From NCBI GenBank assembly GCA_951813065.1, contig CATOTH010000009.1, positions 186,001-250,000 of the forward strand: a DNA stretch of 64,000 nt. The letters run 5' to 3'. Shown here one piece after another: positions 38,095 to 48,736 of this stretch. The notes under the pieces were generated by a model. That model worked only from the letters and a program-made list of their open reading frames with translations. It was not told the origin of the DNA and did not search any database. Origin of the DNA: an uncultured Bryobacterales bacterium. GTDB lineage: Bacteria > Acidobacteriota > Terriglobia > Bryobacterales > UBA6623. A program made the position numbers and the translations under genes. Each line of letters starts with the position of its first letter. Position 1 is the first letter of the stretch.

Positions 38095-39039
38095 TCAGGG
38101 CTGGACGGTGTACAGAAGTGGCATTCCGCGCAAGCCGAGTCTCAGATTCTCCACTGAAATCTCGGCCATCTTGTCGCGGGTCTCAAGCGTCGCGCTGCCT
38201 AGGTGCGGGAGGACCGTGACGTTGTCTAAGCCGAGCAAAGGATGGTCGCGAGGGAGGGGCTCAGGATCGGTCACGTCCAGGCCCGCGCTCTCGATCTCCC
38301 CGTCCCGAAGCGCTTCATAAAGGGCCTGAGTGTCGACGACCGGCCCCCGCGCAATGTTGACAAGCGTCGCCGTGGGCTTCATACGCCGCAAGGCTGCCGC
38401 GTCGATCAAGTGGCGGGTCTCATCCGTGAGTGGGCACGTCAGCACGACATAGTCGGAACGCTTGAGCAGATCGTCCAAGGACACGTACTCAACCCCCAGT
38501 TCCTCCTCGTCTCGCAGTCTCCGGCGTCGGTTGCGGTACAAAACCAGCATGTCGAAGCCCCGTGCTCGCCGGGCAACCTGACGCCCGATGCTGCCAAGCC
38601 CCACAATCCCCAGCGTGCTCGAATGCACCTCGCGCCCGAGCATATAGCCCGGGTCGTAGCGGAGGAAGCTGTCCGAGCGCGCGTACCGGTCCCCCTCGAC
38701 TACGCGCCTTGCGGCTGCCAGCACCAGGGCAAACGCCGCGTCTGCCGTCGCGCCGTCCAGGATGTGCGGCGTGTTTCCGACGGGAATCCCGCGATCAGCG
38801 GCGTCTCGGACGATGATATGGTCCACTCCGACTCCGTAGTTGCTGATCACCCTGATCCCGGGGAGTCTGTCCAGCATGGCTCCGTCAAGACGTGGGTGTC
38901 CGTAGGTGTAAATGCCATCAATGGTCTCGTCGGAGCCGTCGCGGGCGACCTGCCATGGCAGGAACTCGATCTGGTCGCCCGCGAATTCGATCACGGTGGG
39001 ATCGAGCGGTCCGTCGGCGATCACTGCAAATTCCGGCAC
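38095..39039 (-). CDS. D-2-hydroxyacid dehydrogenase (phosphoglycerate/glyoxylate type)
   Basis: The 314-residue protein is a full-length NAD(P)-dependent D-2-hydroxyacid dehydrogenase. GVGVDHIIVRDA, the Rossmann loop GIVGLGSIGRQVARR, VVLTCPLTDETRHLI, NIARGPVVDTQAL with the catalytic Arg, DVTDPEPLPRDHPLL with the Glu equivalent, and the His of LPHLGSATLE are visible. The motif after the Gly loop (LVLYRNRRRR) is basic, which favours NADPH over NADH. Substrate could be glyoxylate, hydroxypyruvate or a sugar-derived 2-ketoacid. It is cytoplasmic and convergent with the thioredoxin-like gene. Confidence 0.9.
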   Translation of the reverse strand: MPEFAVIADGPLDPTVIEFAGDQIEFLPWQVARDGSDETIDGIYTYGHPRLDGAMLDRLPGIRVISNYGVGVDHIIVRDAADRGIPVGNTPHILDGATADAAFALVLAAARRVVEGDRYARSDSFLRYDPGYMLGREVHSSTLGIVGLGSIGRQVARRARGFDMLVLYRNRRRRLRDEEELGVEYVSLDDLLKRSDYVVLTCPLTDETRHLIDAAALRRMKPTATLVNIARGPVVDTQALYEALRDGEIESAGLDVTDPEPLPRDHPLLGLDNVTVLPHLGSATLETRDKMAEISVENLRLGLRGMPLLYTVQP

Positions 39040-39466
39040 GTGAGAGCGCTATTGTAAACCGCGCGGGGAGGCCCCGTGTCCAGTCTCAGTCCGAGGCGAC
39101 GCAACTCCTCCCGGAAACGAAGGGTGGGAATTGGCGAGTTGACACTGCCTGAAGTACAAGGAGTTCGGTCAGCGTAGGGGGTAGAGGGTGACGACCGGAA
39201 CTCAGGCTGCCCCAGTGCTCCCGTTCAGAGCGGTTACGAGCCGTCCGATCCTGTCCTCGTCGACCGGTCCACTGATCTCTCCGATGTCCGCGAGGGCTTC
39301 GGCGCGGCAGATTCCTGGCAACTGAACCTCCTCTTGAGCGGATATTCCCGAAACAGCAGAGCGGGATGGTTGGAGCATACAAGGTCCCGGATTGGAAGAA
39401 ATCGCCGCGACTCGACCGTGGTCGGACACCGTTCTCGCCCGTCGGTCCACCGGGTGATGAGCGGGC
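39040..39466. other. Gap downstream of drmC, no recognised gene
   Basis: An 82-codon minus-strand frame (about 39202-39450) has plausible composition near its end (LADIGEISGPVDEDRIGRLV) but no family match is recognised. Nothing else is seen in the segment. Confidence 0.4.
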
Positions 39467-40243
39467 TCACGGTACGGGCAGGGGCAGTAAGAGATCTTGA
39501 TCGATCAAGGCTCGGAAGTGCGCCAGCGCGGTCAGCGCGATCGTCCGATCCCGAAGCAGCACTCCGACTTCGACGTTGCGGTCCATTGCAGCGTCGGTCA
39601 AGTTCGCCGATGTCACGAAGAGGGCCTCCTCGTCCGCGATGACGGCTTTCGCGTGGAGCACGCCCTGCGGGCCGCCGGGTTCGAGAGAACGTGGATCGTA
39701 ATAGACTCCCGGCCGCCTCTTGCCCGGCCAGTCGGTTCCCCAGAACCTGCTCGCAAACCGTCCGACGAGATCCTCGGATTTGGTGGTGGATCGCCTTCCT
39801 CGCTCGATGTTGAGCAGCAGGGTTACTTGCAGACTGGGGGCGCTGTCCATGCGTTTGGCGACTGATCGAAACGCCTTCGGACCGTCGAAGTAGGTATACG
39901 AGCTCAAGAGTATCGATCTCTTGGCTGACGCGATCATCTCGTCAAGAATCTGGCGGGTGTTACGGGAGTGCAAGCCCTTGGCCTCGGGCCCTGTCCAGAC
40001 CAAGCTGGCCGGCACGACGCCGGAAGCCGCCTCTTCGAGACTGCGCAACCAAGCTGCTCCGGCAGGCCCCGAGACACCCAGACGTTCCCATTCCCGCAGG
40101 GCCTCTACAACGGCATCGTCGCTAACACCAGCTGTTGATCGGAGGCTTGCTGGAGTGACCGGCTGAGCGAGCAGGCCTGATTCGAGCGCTTGTGCCAGCC
40201 TGCGTCGAGTATGGGACGGCAGTCCGATAAGCGCGTTCGTCAT
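39467..40243 (-). CDS. drmC: DISARM phospholipase D-domain protein DrmC
   Basis: The 258-residue protein matches DrmC: a helical N-terminus (LPSHTRRRLAQALESGLL, winged-helix-like), then a PLD fold with SAKRSILLSSYTYFDG and the single HxK motif HAKAVIADEEALFVTSANLT, ending NVEVGVLLRD. PLD proteins cleave phosphodiester bonds; in DISARM DrmC is part of the core though not essential for all protection. The ATG at 40243 overlaps the drmB stop by four bases (ATGA), which fixes the start and shows an operon. The gene itself is intact. Confidence 0.85.
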   Translation of the reverse strand: MTNALIGLPSHTRRRLAQALESGLLAQPVTPASLRSTAGVSDDAVVEALREWERLGVSGPAGAAWLRSLEEAASGVVPASLVWTGPEAKGLHSRNTRQILDEMIASAKRSILLSSYTYFDGPKAFRSVAKRMDSAPSLQVTLLLNIERGRRSTTKSEDLVGRFASRFWGTDWPGKRRPGVYYDPRSLEPGGPQGVLHAKAVIADEEALFVTSANLTDAAMDRNVEVGVLLRDRTIALTALAHFRALIDQDLLLPLPVP

Positions 40244-42060
40244 TTCGGTCGTTCGAAGAAGGCCGTTCCGGTTTCGTCGACTGTTGGGACAACCAGCGCA
40301 CGGTCCAAGTATTCGTTTCGCATCTCGCAGGACGTTTCGGCTATCAGCGAGCAACTGTGGCAGGCCGCGCCATGGAGCCAACGCTCGTCGGGACTTCCGA
40401 CCGGTGCGTGCTATGCGCAAATGGGGTCGCTTGAACACAGTTCCGCCATCTTCAGTGCCACGGACAGGTGTTCCACGATGTGGCGCGCCTGCTCGACCAG
40501 GCCGCCAAGAGTTCCGTCGGCGTCCGGGCTTGCGGTGTAGAGGAGCAGACCGTAGCGATGCTGGATGGGGTCGATGTAAATTCGTTCGCGAATGGACGTC
40601 GCTGGATATCCGCACCGGAGGGCTAGAGCCTGCATCAAGAGATGCGCAAGCGTGTGTACCAGAATGTATGGCCCGCCCGGGAACTCCGGCTTCTCCTTCT
40701 TGCGGCGTTGGAGCCACCGGGCATGCCCCCGCTGAAGCTTGTCGACCCTGCGCTGGACATCGGGCCGTTCGAGCCAGTTGGCAACTGTGTCCGAACGGAG
40801 CGAAAGAAAGATCCCTTCCCCTCGATTCTCGACGGCCGGAAACCAACTCGGATTCTCGTCCAGGTCAGCGCGGGTCACATCGGTGTCATACTCGCCGTCG
40901 ATGTCCGGTAGGGCCGCGTCGAGCCGCGTGAAGCCGACCAGGGCGGAAACCTCTCTCAGTCTGTGCAACTGAACTACGGCATCGATGCCGTCCGGTGAGT
41001 CCCCGTACTTCCAGTGATTCTTGGCCAGTCGTCGTGCGTGATAGTCCGGATTTACCGGAACGTCGTCTCCGAATCCCTCCGGTGCAGCAAGAAATGCATC
41101 GAGTTCGACCTGCTTGGCCGGCCGGCTGTCAGGCTCGCCCGTTCGTCTGGTGGCGATCGCCTTGAGGATGGCGTCATCGTCATGCGCATCCCTGACAGAC
41201 TTGACGGCAGGAATTGGGCCAAAGTCTTCCAATTGGTCCTTGGTCTGGATTGCCTGGAAGATAGTAGACCAGTTCTTTTCGATTGCTTCCTGGACTGCGG
41301 TGTCACTGTCAGGGATCGAAAGCACGCGGACAACCTGGGAAAAGTAGGCATTGCTGGCCGTGCGGATCAGCAGGCGGCTCGGTTGATCACAATCTTGACG
41401 CGCATACTTGCCAAGCCATGGCCGATTGCCGCTGCAATTGCCAAGCGGCTTCTCGTTCCATTCCCCGGCTTTCGAAAGCGGTCGTTGCTGGCCGCATTGG
41501 CATCGTACGACAAGATCGGAGAGGTCCCCGCTCTGGCCGCGCTCGTCAAGCCAAAGTTGTTGCCGGCAGGAAGTGTGGCCGGAGTGGACGAAATGACGCC
41601 AGTCCAAGTCGTCCACATGGCCTTTCGGACAAGCGCGGACGAATCGGGTTGCGACGACGGGCTGCTTCTCGAACAGGCCTTTCTCGAGTTCCGCCACATG
41701 GACGAGACGCCGTGAGATGCCGCTGCTCTCACTGCTCGCCGATTCGCAGCCTTCGTCCGGGCGCTGAACGACGAACCATTCGGGAAAACGACGGACCCCT
41801 ATGTGACCTGTACCGGAACCCGCACCGCCCCACGGCGCACTGCGTTCCGGCGGCGGGGAGCACAGGTGCGCCGAAATGCCCGTCATGGGCCGGATCTTTT
41901 CCGTCAGGGGTGGCTCGACGATCAAACGCAGATGCTTGGGCCTCCAAGTATCCAGTCCCGCCACGATCACCGAGTGCTTCGGAAGGTCTACCATCGCACC
42001 CGGCCCGTAGGTGGTGATGACTTGGCTCGACCGAATTGCCCCAACCCGTGTACTACCCAT
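40240..42060 (-). pseudogene. drmB: DISARM DUF1998 protein DrmB, with a premature amber stop
   Basis: DrmB pairs with the DrmA helicase to hold phage DNA in check. The reading frame is clean from MGSTRVGAIRSSQ at 42060 through Cys-rich RACPKGHVDDLDW, RCQCGQQRPL, and the DUF1998 part (VHTLAHLLMQALALRCGYPA, IYIDPIQHRYGLLLYTASPD). It then meets TAG at 40411-40413 just after DPICA. The same frame continues for 56 codons with HGAACHSCSLIAETSCEMRN, the expected C-terminus, to a stop that overlaps drmC. A C-to-T change of a Gln codon explains it. The truncated product (549 residues) lacks the last Cys cluster. Either the system is inactive or the codon is read through at low level; a sequencing error is also possible. 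Confidence 0.88.
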
Positions 42061-42099
42061 TCTTGGTCGTCCTATATGGAGGCTTCAGATGACAATCCC

Positions 42100-45000
42100 T
42101 CATGACTCAATGAGGGTCAGCCTTACCTCGGGCTCTACGTCGCGAAGGGACCGACTCGCGCGGAACTTCCGATGCAACTCTACGTTGATATCGTCGTCCA
42201 TCATGTCACGGAGTAGAGTCTGGCTGGAATGTCCGCGCTCATGCTGCTGGTATTGGAGTTCGTGGCCGATGTCTTGGGTCTCGGACGAAATCCCAGACCA
42301 TGCATCGAGCAGGTCACCGATACGATCCCGCACGCTGCGCAGTCGCTCTTCTCGTTCCCCATCGCTCTTCAATGAGTCCGGCTGGTCGAGAACGCGATCG
42401 TAAAGAACCCGCTGCAGTAATGTCTCGACCTCGCTACGACGGTCTTTGATCAGACTCGCCCCCTTCGGAGGCGTAAGCTGTACCAGCGCGTGGCGGGCCA
42501 GGCCTACGAGTGTGCCAGCGAATCCCCGGTCCAGAGCGCGTGAAGGAAAGGGCGTGACGCTTGCCACTTCCACGGCCCGGTAGAACGTCTCGTGAAAGTG
42601 GTTGAACCTCTCGTAGTGCGACCGGTCCCGGGGCTTGTGCATGTTTAGAAGCGTGACAACGAGGCCTGGACGCTTCGAGTCCCTTCCAACCCGGCTGGTG
42701 GCCTGAATGTACTCCGCTGCGGCCTTCGGCTGTCCGACGACCGCCATGAGTCCCAGCCTTTGGATGTCGAGGCCGACCGAGATCATGTTCGTGGCGATTG
42801 CGCAATCAATCGCCTTGCCGCCGGGAGAAGGCTTGATTCGATACGCGTTCCCCAGCAGGCGTCGCGCTTCCGCAACCTTGTTCGTCGAAACCCTTGAGGT
42901 GAGCTCGACGACCTCCGAGAACCGAAGTCGATCCCTGAACAGGCCCCCAGTTTCGCCGAAGCGCTTCTTCCTGCCGATTCGCTTGATCGTGTTCTGAACT
43001 TCCTCCTCGATGATTCGTCTGGCTCCGCCAAGTTCCCGGAGCGCGTTGAAGTCTCCCAGCACAGTCATGTAGGGGTCCGCCGGGTTGTGCTTGTTGTCGT
43101 CGCCGCCTGCATCCAGGTAGGCGCGGATCGCCGCACCCATTAGCGCCACCAAGACCCTTCGGGTTACTTCCTTGGCGCTTCGCCCCTGAGCCGAGACTCC
43201 CAAGTACAGTCGAGGCGCCTGTTCGGAGTCGGGAACCGTACGAGCGAAGAAGGAGTCCCGGCGATCAGGCCCGGGGGGAGGGAAGACCTGGGTTTGAGGC
43301 CTTGCGAAAAGCGCCTGAATTTGATCTTGCGCGCGTCTGACCGTCGCGGTGGATGCGACAATCTTCAGTCGTATGGACTGAATTCCGGATTTGAGGACGC
43401 ACAGCGCCTCGATTGCGGTTTCGTACAGTCCGGCCATCGTTCCGAGCGGTCCCGAGATGAGGTGCAGTTCGTCCTGGATGATCAGATCCGGGGGCAGGAG
43501 GGGACGCGGGAGGAGCCGTCCCAAGCCCGGGTTGTAGGCACCGTAGTATCCGTTCTTGTCGTAGCGGTCCGCTCCTCCCAGCAGCGTTCCGGTCTCGCCA
43601 GTCCATGGGAGCGCCGCGAACTTGTCGACCGTGGCAATGAGGAATGCCGGAAGCCTCCGGTAAAGTGGCTCGTCGACGGCAACTACCGGCAAGGGGCGTT
43701 CGCTACCGAACTCGCACTCGAAGTTGATGCAATGCACCCTCAAATCGAGGGGCTTTTCAGTGTCCGGTAGGAGGTCGAACGAATCGGGCGAGAACTTCTC
43801 TCCGCACCACGGACATTCCTCAAGGGGTATTGGGGAAGGGTTTCTCGTGGGGTCGCTCTTGAACTGATTGACCTTGCTTCGGGCGGTTTCTGGCCGACCA
43901 TCGCCTTTCGCGCCCATGCGGTTCGGGGTGGCGGCAGTGCCAACCCACAAGCCGATCTCGAACGACCACTCTCCATACCGGTCCGGCGCCTTTTCGCGTT
44001 CGAGTTCCAGTGCGCAGACCAGGCCGCTCGCTCGCGCAAGCTGGTCCAGCGTAAGGAGACGCAGTGTGTAGCGCATTACTACGCTGACACCACCTCCCGC
44101 ATGTCCTCGGGAGCCGGGATTCCGGAGCCTGCGCAGCACCATGGCGATTGCAGAGAGCCCAAGGTACGCTTCCGTCTTGCCGCCGCCTGTCGGGAAGAAG
44201 AGCAAGTCGACAATCTTTCGGTGGGGGTCTCTCGGATCGGCGATGCCTGGAAGGTTCAGAAGGATGAACGCCAGCTGATAGGGCCGCCAAGAGGGGTCTT
44301 CGATTCCCAGGCGTCGCTCGAGAGCTCGGCCTACTGCCCGATTGGCGACCCGAAACGCATCGAGAGCATCGGCGTCGTTCGCCAACACTTCGATGTCGCG
44401 CTCGATTCGATCGGCTGCGATTCCGGCCAGCCGCAAGAGCTCGAGGGCGGTCTTCTTGCGGCGACCGTCCAGTTGATCTGCACTGGCTTGGCTGGCGTCA
44501 ATCCACTCCCGGTAATGGACCACCAGGAGATCGAGAGCCCCGTGGACTTCGGCGCCATTGGAGAGCGAGCCGAGTGACTGCATTGACAGCTCCACTCCGC
44601 CTACCTTGGAAGTGGAGGTGACCTCCACCTTCGCTTGGCCGATCCATGCGGTGCGAACTACGCGGCACTGGCCGTCGAGGTCGTCCCAGTCAGCCGAGAC
44701 GCCGTGGCCTGTTGCGTACTCGGGCGTGTCGGCGTAATGAAGGTCTGCGACTTCGTCGTCCCAGTCGTCGGGCATGTCGGATCGACCCATTGGCTTGGAC
44801 GGGAACGGGCGATCGCTCCGGACTTCGATTTCGGGCTGGAATACAAATAGAGTGTCCTCCAGCATGTCCTGTTCGGACTGCCGCATTCTGAGGTTCATCA
44901 GGAAGACCGAGACCGCCTGGGACCCAGGGTCGACGCTGCCGCGCCCTTGGGGCGTGATGCGCCTAGCGACGGTGCGCAGAACCAATCCCTTCGAGCGCGG

Positions 45001-45453
45001 GACTTCCCAGTCCTGATGCTTCTCAGTAGCGGGCACCTTGATGACGTCGGATTCCTCATGAGGAATCCGGCTCCATACGTTTGCCCCTTCGATCTCCTCT
45101 GGGGCGTTGTCGCCCCACCGGACGGTGACATCCAGCTCGGTGGTCTGACCATCGACGATAAAGCTGAGACCGATCGACGACGGGAAGAAGCCTCTGCGAG
45201 TCGGCCTGCCATCGTCACTGGATTCTTCGGCCGTGCCTGTCCGGTCCGGTGTCTCGTCCAAGTCGTCACTCACCTCCGCGCTGGCGACTTCCGATGCAAC
45301 CGTGTCGGGAGGGACGATGAATCCAGTCAGATACCAGTTCGAGGGACGAACGCGTCGCGTATAGTTTGGTATCTGCTCGGTCTCCAGAGGATGGCCGGAC
45401 CATGGACCAACGAGGTCGAGATTGGGTGAGAACGTCACCGATCGTTCTTGCAA
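42100..45453 (-). CDS. drmA: DISARM helicase DrmA
   Basis: The 1117-residue protein is the SF2 helicase of DISARM. The family start LDLVGPWSGHPLE and RPSNWYLTGFIVPPD are close to the N-terminus. Walker A is FFPTGGGKTEAYLG (about residue 423), the DExH-type box is IIQDELHLISGP (about residue 661), and the second RecA domain has NMISVGLDIQRLGLMAVVG and AAEYIQATSRVGRDSKRPG. The drmB start is 39 bases downstream. The first 15 residues are unusual for the family and the upstream side abuts an IS630 element, so the true start may have been altered. No drmE, drmD or methyltransferase gene is seen on either side within the window. Confidence 0.88.
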   Translation of the reverse strand: MQERSVTFSPNLDLVGPWSGHPLETEQIPNYTRRVRPSNWYLTGFIVPPDTVASEVASAEVSDDLDETPDRTGTAEESSDDGRPTRRGFFPSSIGLSFIVDGQTTELDVTVRWGDNAPEEIEGANVWSRIPHEESDVIKVPATEKHQDWEVPRSKGLVLRTVARRITPQGRGSVDPGSQAVSVFLMNLRMRQSEQDMLEDTLFVFQPEIEVRSDRPFPSKPMGRSDMPDDWDDEVADLHYADTPEYATGHGVSADWDDLDGQCRVVRTAWIGQAKVEVTSTSKVGGVELSMQSLGSLSNGAEVHGALDLLVVHYREWIDASQASADQLDGRRKKTALELLRLAGIAADRIERDIEVLANDADALDAFRVANRAVGRALERRLGIEDPSWRPYQLAFILLNLPGIADPRDPHRKIVDLLFFPTGGGKTEAYLGLSAIAMVLRRLRNPGSRGHAGGGVSVVMRYTLRLLTLDQLARASGLVCALELEREKAPDRYGEWSFEIGLWVGTAATPNRMGAKGDGRPETARSKVNQFKSDPTRNPSPIPLEECPWCGEKFSPDSFDLLPDTEKPLDLRVHCINFECEFGSERPLPVVAVDEPLYRRLPAFLIATVDKFAALPWTGETGTLLGGADRYDKNGYYGAYNPGLGRLLPRPLLPPDLIIQDELHLISGPLGTMAGLYETAIEALCVLKSGIQSIRLKIVASTATVRRAQDQIQALFARPQTQVFPPPGPDRRDSFFARTVPDSEQAPRLYLGVSAQGRSAKEVTRRVLVALMGAAIRAYLDAGGDDNKHNPADPYMTVLGDFNALRELGGARRIIEEEVQNTIKRIGRKKRFGETGGLFRDRLRFSEVVELTSRVSTNKVAEARRLLGNAYRIKPSPGGKAIDCAIATNMISVGLDIQRLGLMAVVGQPKAAAEYIQATSRVGRDSKRPGLVVTLLNMHKPRDRSHYERFNHFHETFYRAVEVASVTPFPSRALDRGFAGTLVGLARHALVQLTPPKGASLIKDRRSEVETLLQRVLYDRVLDQPDSLKSDGEREERLRSVRDRIGDLLDAWSGISSETQDIGHELQYQQHERGHSSQTLLRDMMDDDINVELHRKFRASRSLRDVEPEVRLTLIES

Positions 45454-45578
45454 GGCGATGAGCTGAGACCACGTGCACTCGAGCGGTCTGCTCCGGTGCG
45501 TTGGTGGATGGCGTAACCATTCGATTGGTCTTCGGGTAGCCCCCTCTTGAAACGAACGAGCCTGGGAGTGTACGCTCG

Positions 45579-46646
45579 ATGGCCAGCCTCGAGTTGCATC
45601 CGCAGGAGAAACAGGAGTTGGAAGGGCGCGTGCGGGCCGCTTCGACCTCTCGACGCGACAGTGAACGGGCCCGGATCGGGCTGTTGCGCGCCGAGGGACT
45701 CAAGCAGCAAGAGGTGGCCGCGCGCCTCGGCCCCAGTGTCGACTGCGTGAACAAGTGGTCACAGCGCTTTGACCGCGAGGGGATTGCCGGCCTGCGGGAC
45801 AAGCCCGGCCGAGGGTGGCGGCCGAGCATTCCGATGGAGACCGTGGAGCAGGTCATCACCCAGGCCGGACAGGCCCCGCCCGAGCGACGGCGCTGGAGCA
45901 CGCGCTCGCTGGCCGCCGAAACGGGTAGCTCAGCCTCCAGCGTGGGACGCACCTGGAGGCGTCAGGACCTCAAACCGCATCGCACCCGGACGTTCAAGCT
46001 GTCGAACGACAAGCACTTCGGGAGCCAGTTCTGGGATGTAATCGGTCTGTATCTCGACTCGCCGGAGAAGTCCGTGGTGCTGAGCTGCGACGAGGAGAGC
46101 TAGTCCCAGGCTCTGGAACGCACGCAGCTTGGCCTGCCGGTGGGAGTCGGCCACAACCGCACCCGCACGCATGACTACATCCGCCACGGCACGGTCTGCC
46201 TATTCGCAGCGCTGAGCTATCTGGAAGGCAAGCTGATCTACCGCACCGAGAAGCGGCACACCCATCTGGAATGGCGGTGCTTCCTCAAGCAGATCGACCG
46301 CGAGATCCCCAAGGAACTCGCCGTTCACGTCATCGCGGACAACTATTGCACGCACAAGCACGCCAAGGTGCAAGCCTGGCTGGGTCGGCATGCGCGGCTC
46401 CAGATGCACTTCACGCCGACATTGAGTTCGTGGCTGAACCTGGTCGAGCGATTCTTCGCTGACCTGACCGAGGACTACGTGCGCGAGGGCAGCTTCTCCA
46501 GCGTGAAAGACCTGACGGACGCGATCACGACGTACCCGGCCGAGCGCAATCAAAATCCGAGGCCGTAACGCTGGAGAGCCGACGGCGAGTCGATTCTTGC
46601 CAAAATCCAGGGTGCACGCCAAGCCATGGAGGCGGTCGGCACTTAA
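45579..46646 (+). pseudogene. IS630-family transposase broken by two stop codons
   Basis: The frame encodes a full-length IS630 transposase: helix-turn-helix (RIGLLRAEGLKQQEVAARLG), GIAGLRDKPGRGWRP, VVLSCDEES with the first catalytic Asp, HVIADNYCTHKHAKV with the second, and LSSWLNLVERFFADLT with the Glu. A TAG at 46101-46103, within the DEES region where family members read DEKSQ, and a TAA at 46566-46568 (probably from a Tyr codon) interrupt it; the tail RWRADGESILAKIQ continues in frame to TAA 46644. The element sits just upstream of drmA in the opposite orientation. Confidence 0.88.
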
Positions 46647-47464
46647 GTCTACTTATTGGCGATTTATTACACTAGCCTTCCGACTCAGAACGTCGATTAC
46701 ATTCAGCCTTGAGTGATTTCAGAGTGTTATCCGCCGTATTCGTCTACACTTGCGCAGATTCCGTCCGCAAATCTCCCCGCTCGCGAAGCCCGACGACCCC
46801 CACAACACCAGAAGTAACCGCATAGCTCCCTTGTAGTGTTGATTCGCCGCCCCAATGGGCGCGCTCACGTGGGCTCTCCCCGACGTGTTCCTTGACGGTT
46901 CCATCCCGCACCGCGCGAGCATCTCCAGCTAGGCTCTCCTCCGGCTGGTCTTCAACCGGTGCACCGCCGCAAGGAGTTGTCTGTCAGATGCTCCTTGTGT
47001 ATTGCCCCGAGGACGCAAGGGCTCTGGCAGGGCCTCCACCAGCGGATCGACCCTCCGAGTGGCGATCCGCGCCCATTCCCAGTTCGGTGAGGCGGTGTTA
47101 CCGCGTGTCGAGACGGTTGATCGGCGACGCCAAGGTGATTTCGCTCGATCGCACGAAGCACGATTGAGAGCCCTCAAGGAAGACCTGACCGGAATTGCCG
47201 GTCTGGCCCTGTTAGCTCGCTTGGCCAATTACCCGGCCTTGGCAAAGGGCTCGCGTGCCTCCCGAAAGTCAATCGCCGCCTTCGGGGCTGCCGAGACGAG
47301 CCAATACTGCTGTCGCTGATCGATAGCCAACATGCTGGACCGGACTGCAGCCGAAGCTACATTTCGCCAGGAACTGACGTGGCCGCGTACCGGCGCATAG
47401 CGAACCCTTCGGAGTTCTGACAGCCTTTGACAACCGAGGATGACGCCATTCGGCCAGGCTCCAT
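46647..47464. other. Gap between IS630 and IS21 remnants
   Basis: No gene is recognised. One plus-strand frame near 47150-47250 (RLRALKEDLTGIAGLALLAR) has protein-like composition and could be a scrap of another transposase, but no motif confirms this. A locally AT-rich stretch follows the IS630 end near 46645-46680. Confidence 0.4.
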
Positions 47465-48736
47465 CTACCGCACCTCTACCTGTTCACGATCCCCTACCCG
47501 CTCCGGACCGAGTTCTGGAAGGAGCTGTTTGGCGTCTCCGCCAAGTTCCGACAATTCTTGGCGTTTCGAGTTCTTGCGCCCGGGCTTGCCGCTCCCTGCT
47601 GCTGGCAGCCCGGCCCGGTGGGCGGCCAGGATCGAGGCCTGGTTGTGCCCCCTCAGGCGAGGGTGCTCGGCTTTGTATCGCCCCGCTTCGATCACTACCC
47701 GGTCCGGGTACAGGTGAAGCGTTGCCGACTGGCCGATCGCCTTGGCCGGCATCGAGTAGTGATTGGTCTCGTACATCACCATGCCGGTCGGCCCGACCCG
47801 CACGGGAAAGCGCAGGTCAAGCTGCTCCGGTCCCAACTTGACCGGTCGCAGCCGGCCCTGTTCCTCCGCCCGTAGAAGTTCCCCGGGTATGTGTCCGGTG
47901 GCGCGGCTGGGACGCCGCTCATTGACTTCCTCGTGCCAGGCCTGCAATTGCGTCTGCAGGTCGTCGGCGTCCACAAACTGCCGCGCCCTGAAGAACGAAT
48001 TCCGCACCCAGCCCACCAGGTTTTCCAGGGATCCGTTCCGGCGCTGCTGGTGCGGCCAGCAGACCTCCACCGCGACGCCCAGACGGGCCTTCACATCCGC
48101 GAAGATCGGGTTCCAGGCCAGCACTTCGCCCGTGTTCGAATCCGATTTGGTCACGATAGCCTTCGGGCGATCGAAGACGGCGATCAACGGCAGCCCCCCG
48201 ATCTGCGAGAAATGAGCCGCCAGCGTGCGCACCAGGGTTTCGATCTTCTGGTTTGGTACGCACGTGACCACGGTGTAGCGCGAGTATTTCAGACGCGAGG
48301 CAAAGAACGTCAATCTTCCCCGGCCGCCGCCGGTCCATTTGATCAGGACCTCCCCAAGGCCGTGCTGGCTGAAGTCGCCGGCCTCGCCCCCCGCGCGACG
48401 GATCGGACGTACGCCTTGGGCGCGCAGCGATTTGACCAGATCGTAAACCGCCGACTTACCGCCGGTGTAGCCGCGCTCCCGCAGATGCCGTAGCACTTCC
48501 ACGCTCTTCAGCTTGGGCTCGTCCCGCAGCATTGACGCGACAACGTCGCGGTATCGCCCGACTGTTGACGGCCGGCCCGGACGGGTCCGCTTCGACTCCC
48601 CTGCCGCACCGGACTGCTCCTGGCCGATCCGGCTCACAGTGCGCACTGACACGCCAGTCAACTCGGCGATCCTCACATGCCGGACGCCCGCCGCCAGCAG
48701 CAACTGGACATCGCTACGTTTCGACTCCGGGTACAT
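47465..48736 (-). pseudogene. istA: IS21-family IstA transposase, catalytic Asp replaced and C-terminus altered
   Basis: The 423-codon frame starts MYPESKRSDVQLLLAAG with helix-turn-helix IAELTGVSVRTVSRI, a linker RPGRPSTVGRYRDVV, and an integrase core: FSQHGLGEV where relatives have QHDFGEV, so the first catalytic Asp is Gly; LIAVFDRPKAIV with the second Asp; NGSLENLVGWVRNSFF with the Glu. The last 60 residues diverge from the usual ending, and no istB follows. It has no internal stop but is unlikely to be active. Confidence 0.78.

Noticed and set aside
40244..40846. A longer N-terminus for drmC
   Set aside because: The added sequence is drmB read in another frame; the ATGA overlap at 40240-40243 fixes the start.
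131..46103. Possible genome-wide recoding of TAG, suggested by several in-frame TAG codons
   Set aside because: Intact genes in the window end in TAG at the expected place (for example the Tsx-like gene at 12666 and the sulfatase at 18203), and the interrupted genes are transposases or accessory genes that also carry TGA, TAA or frameshifts.
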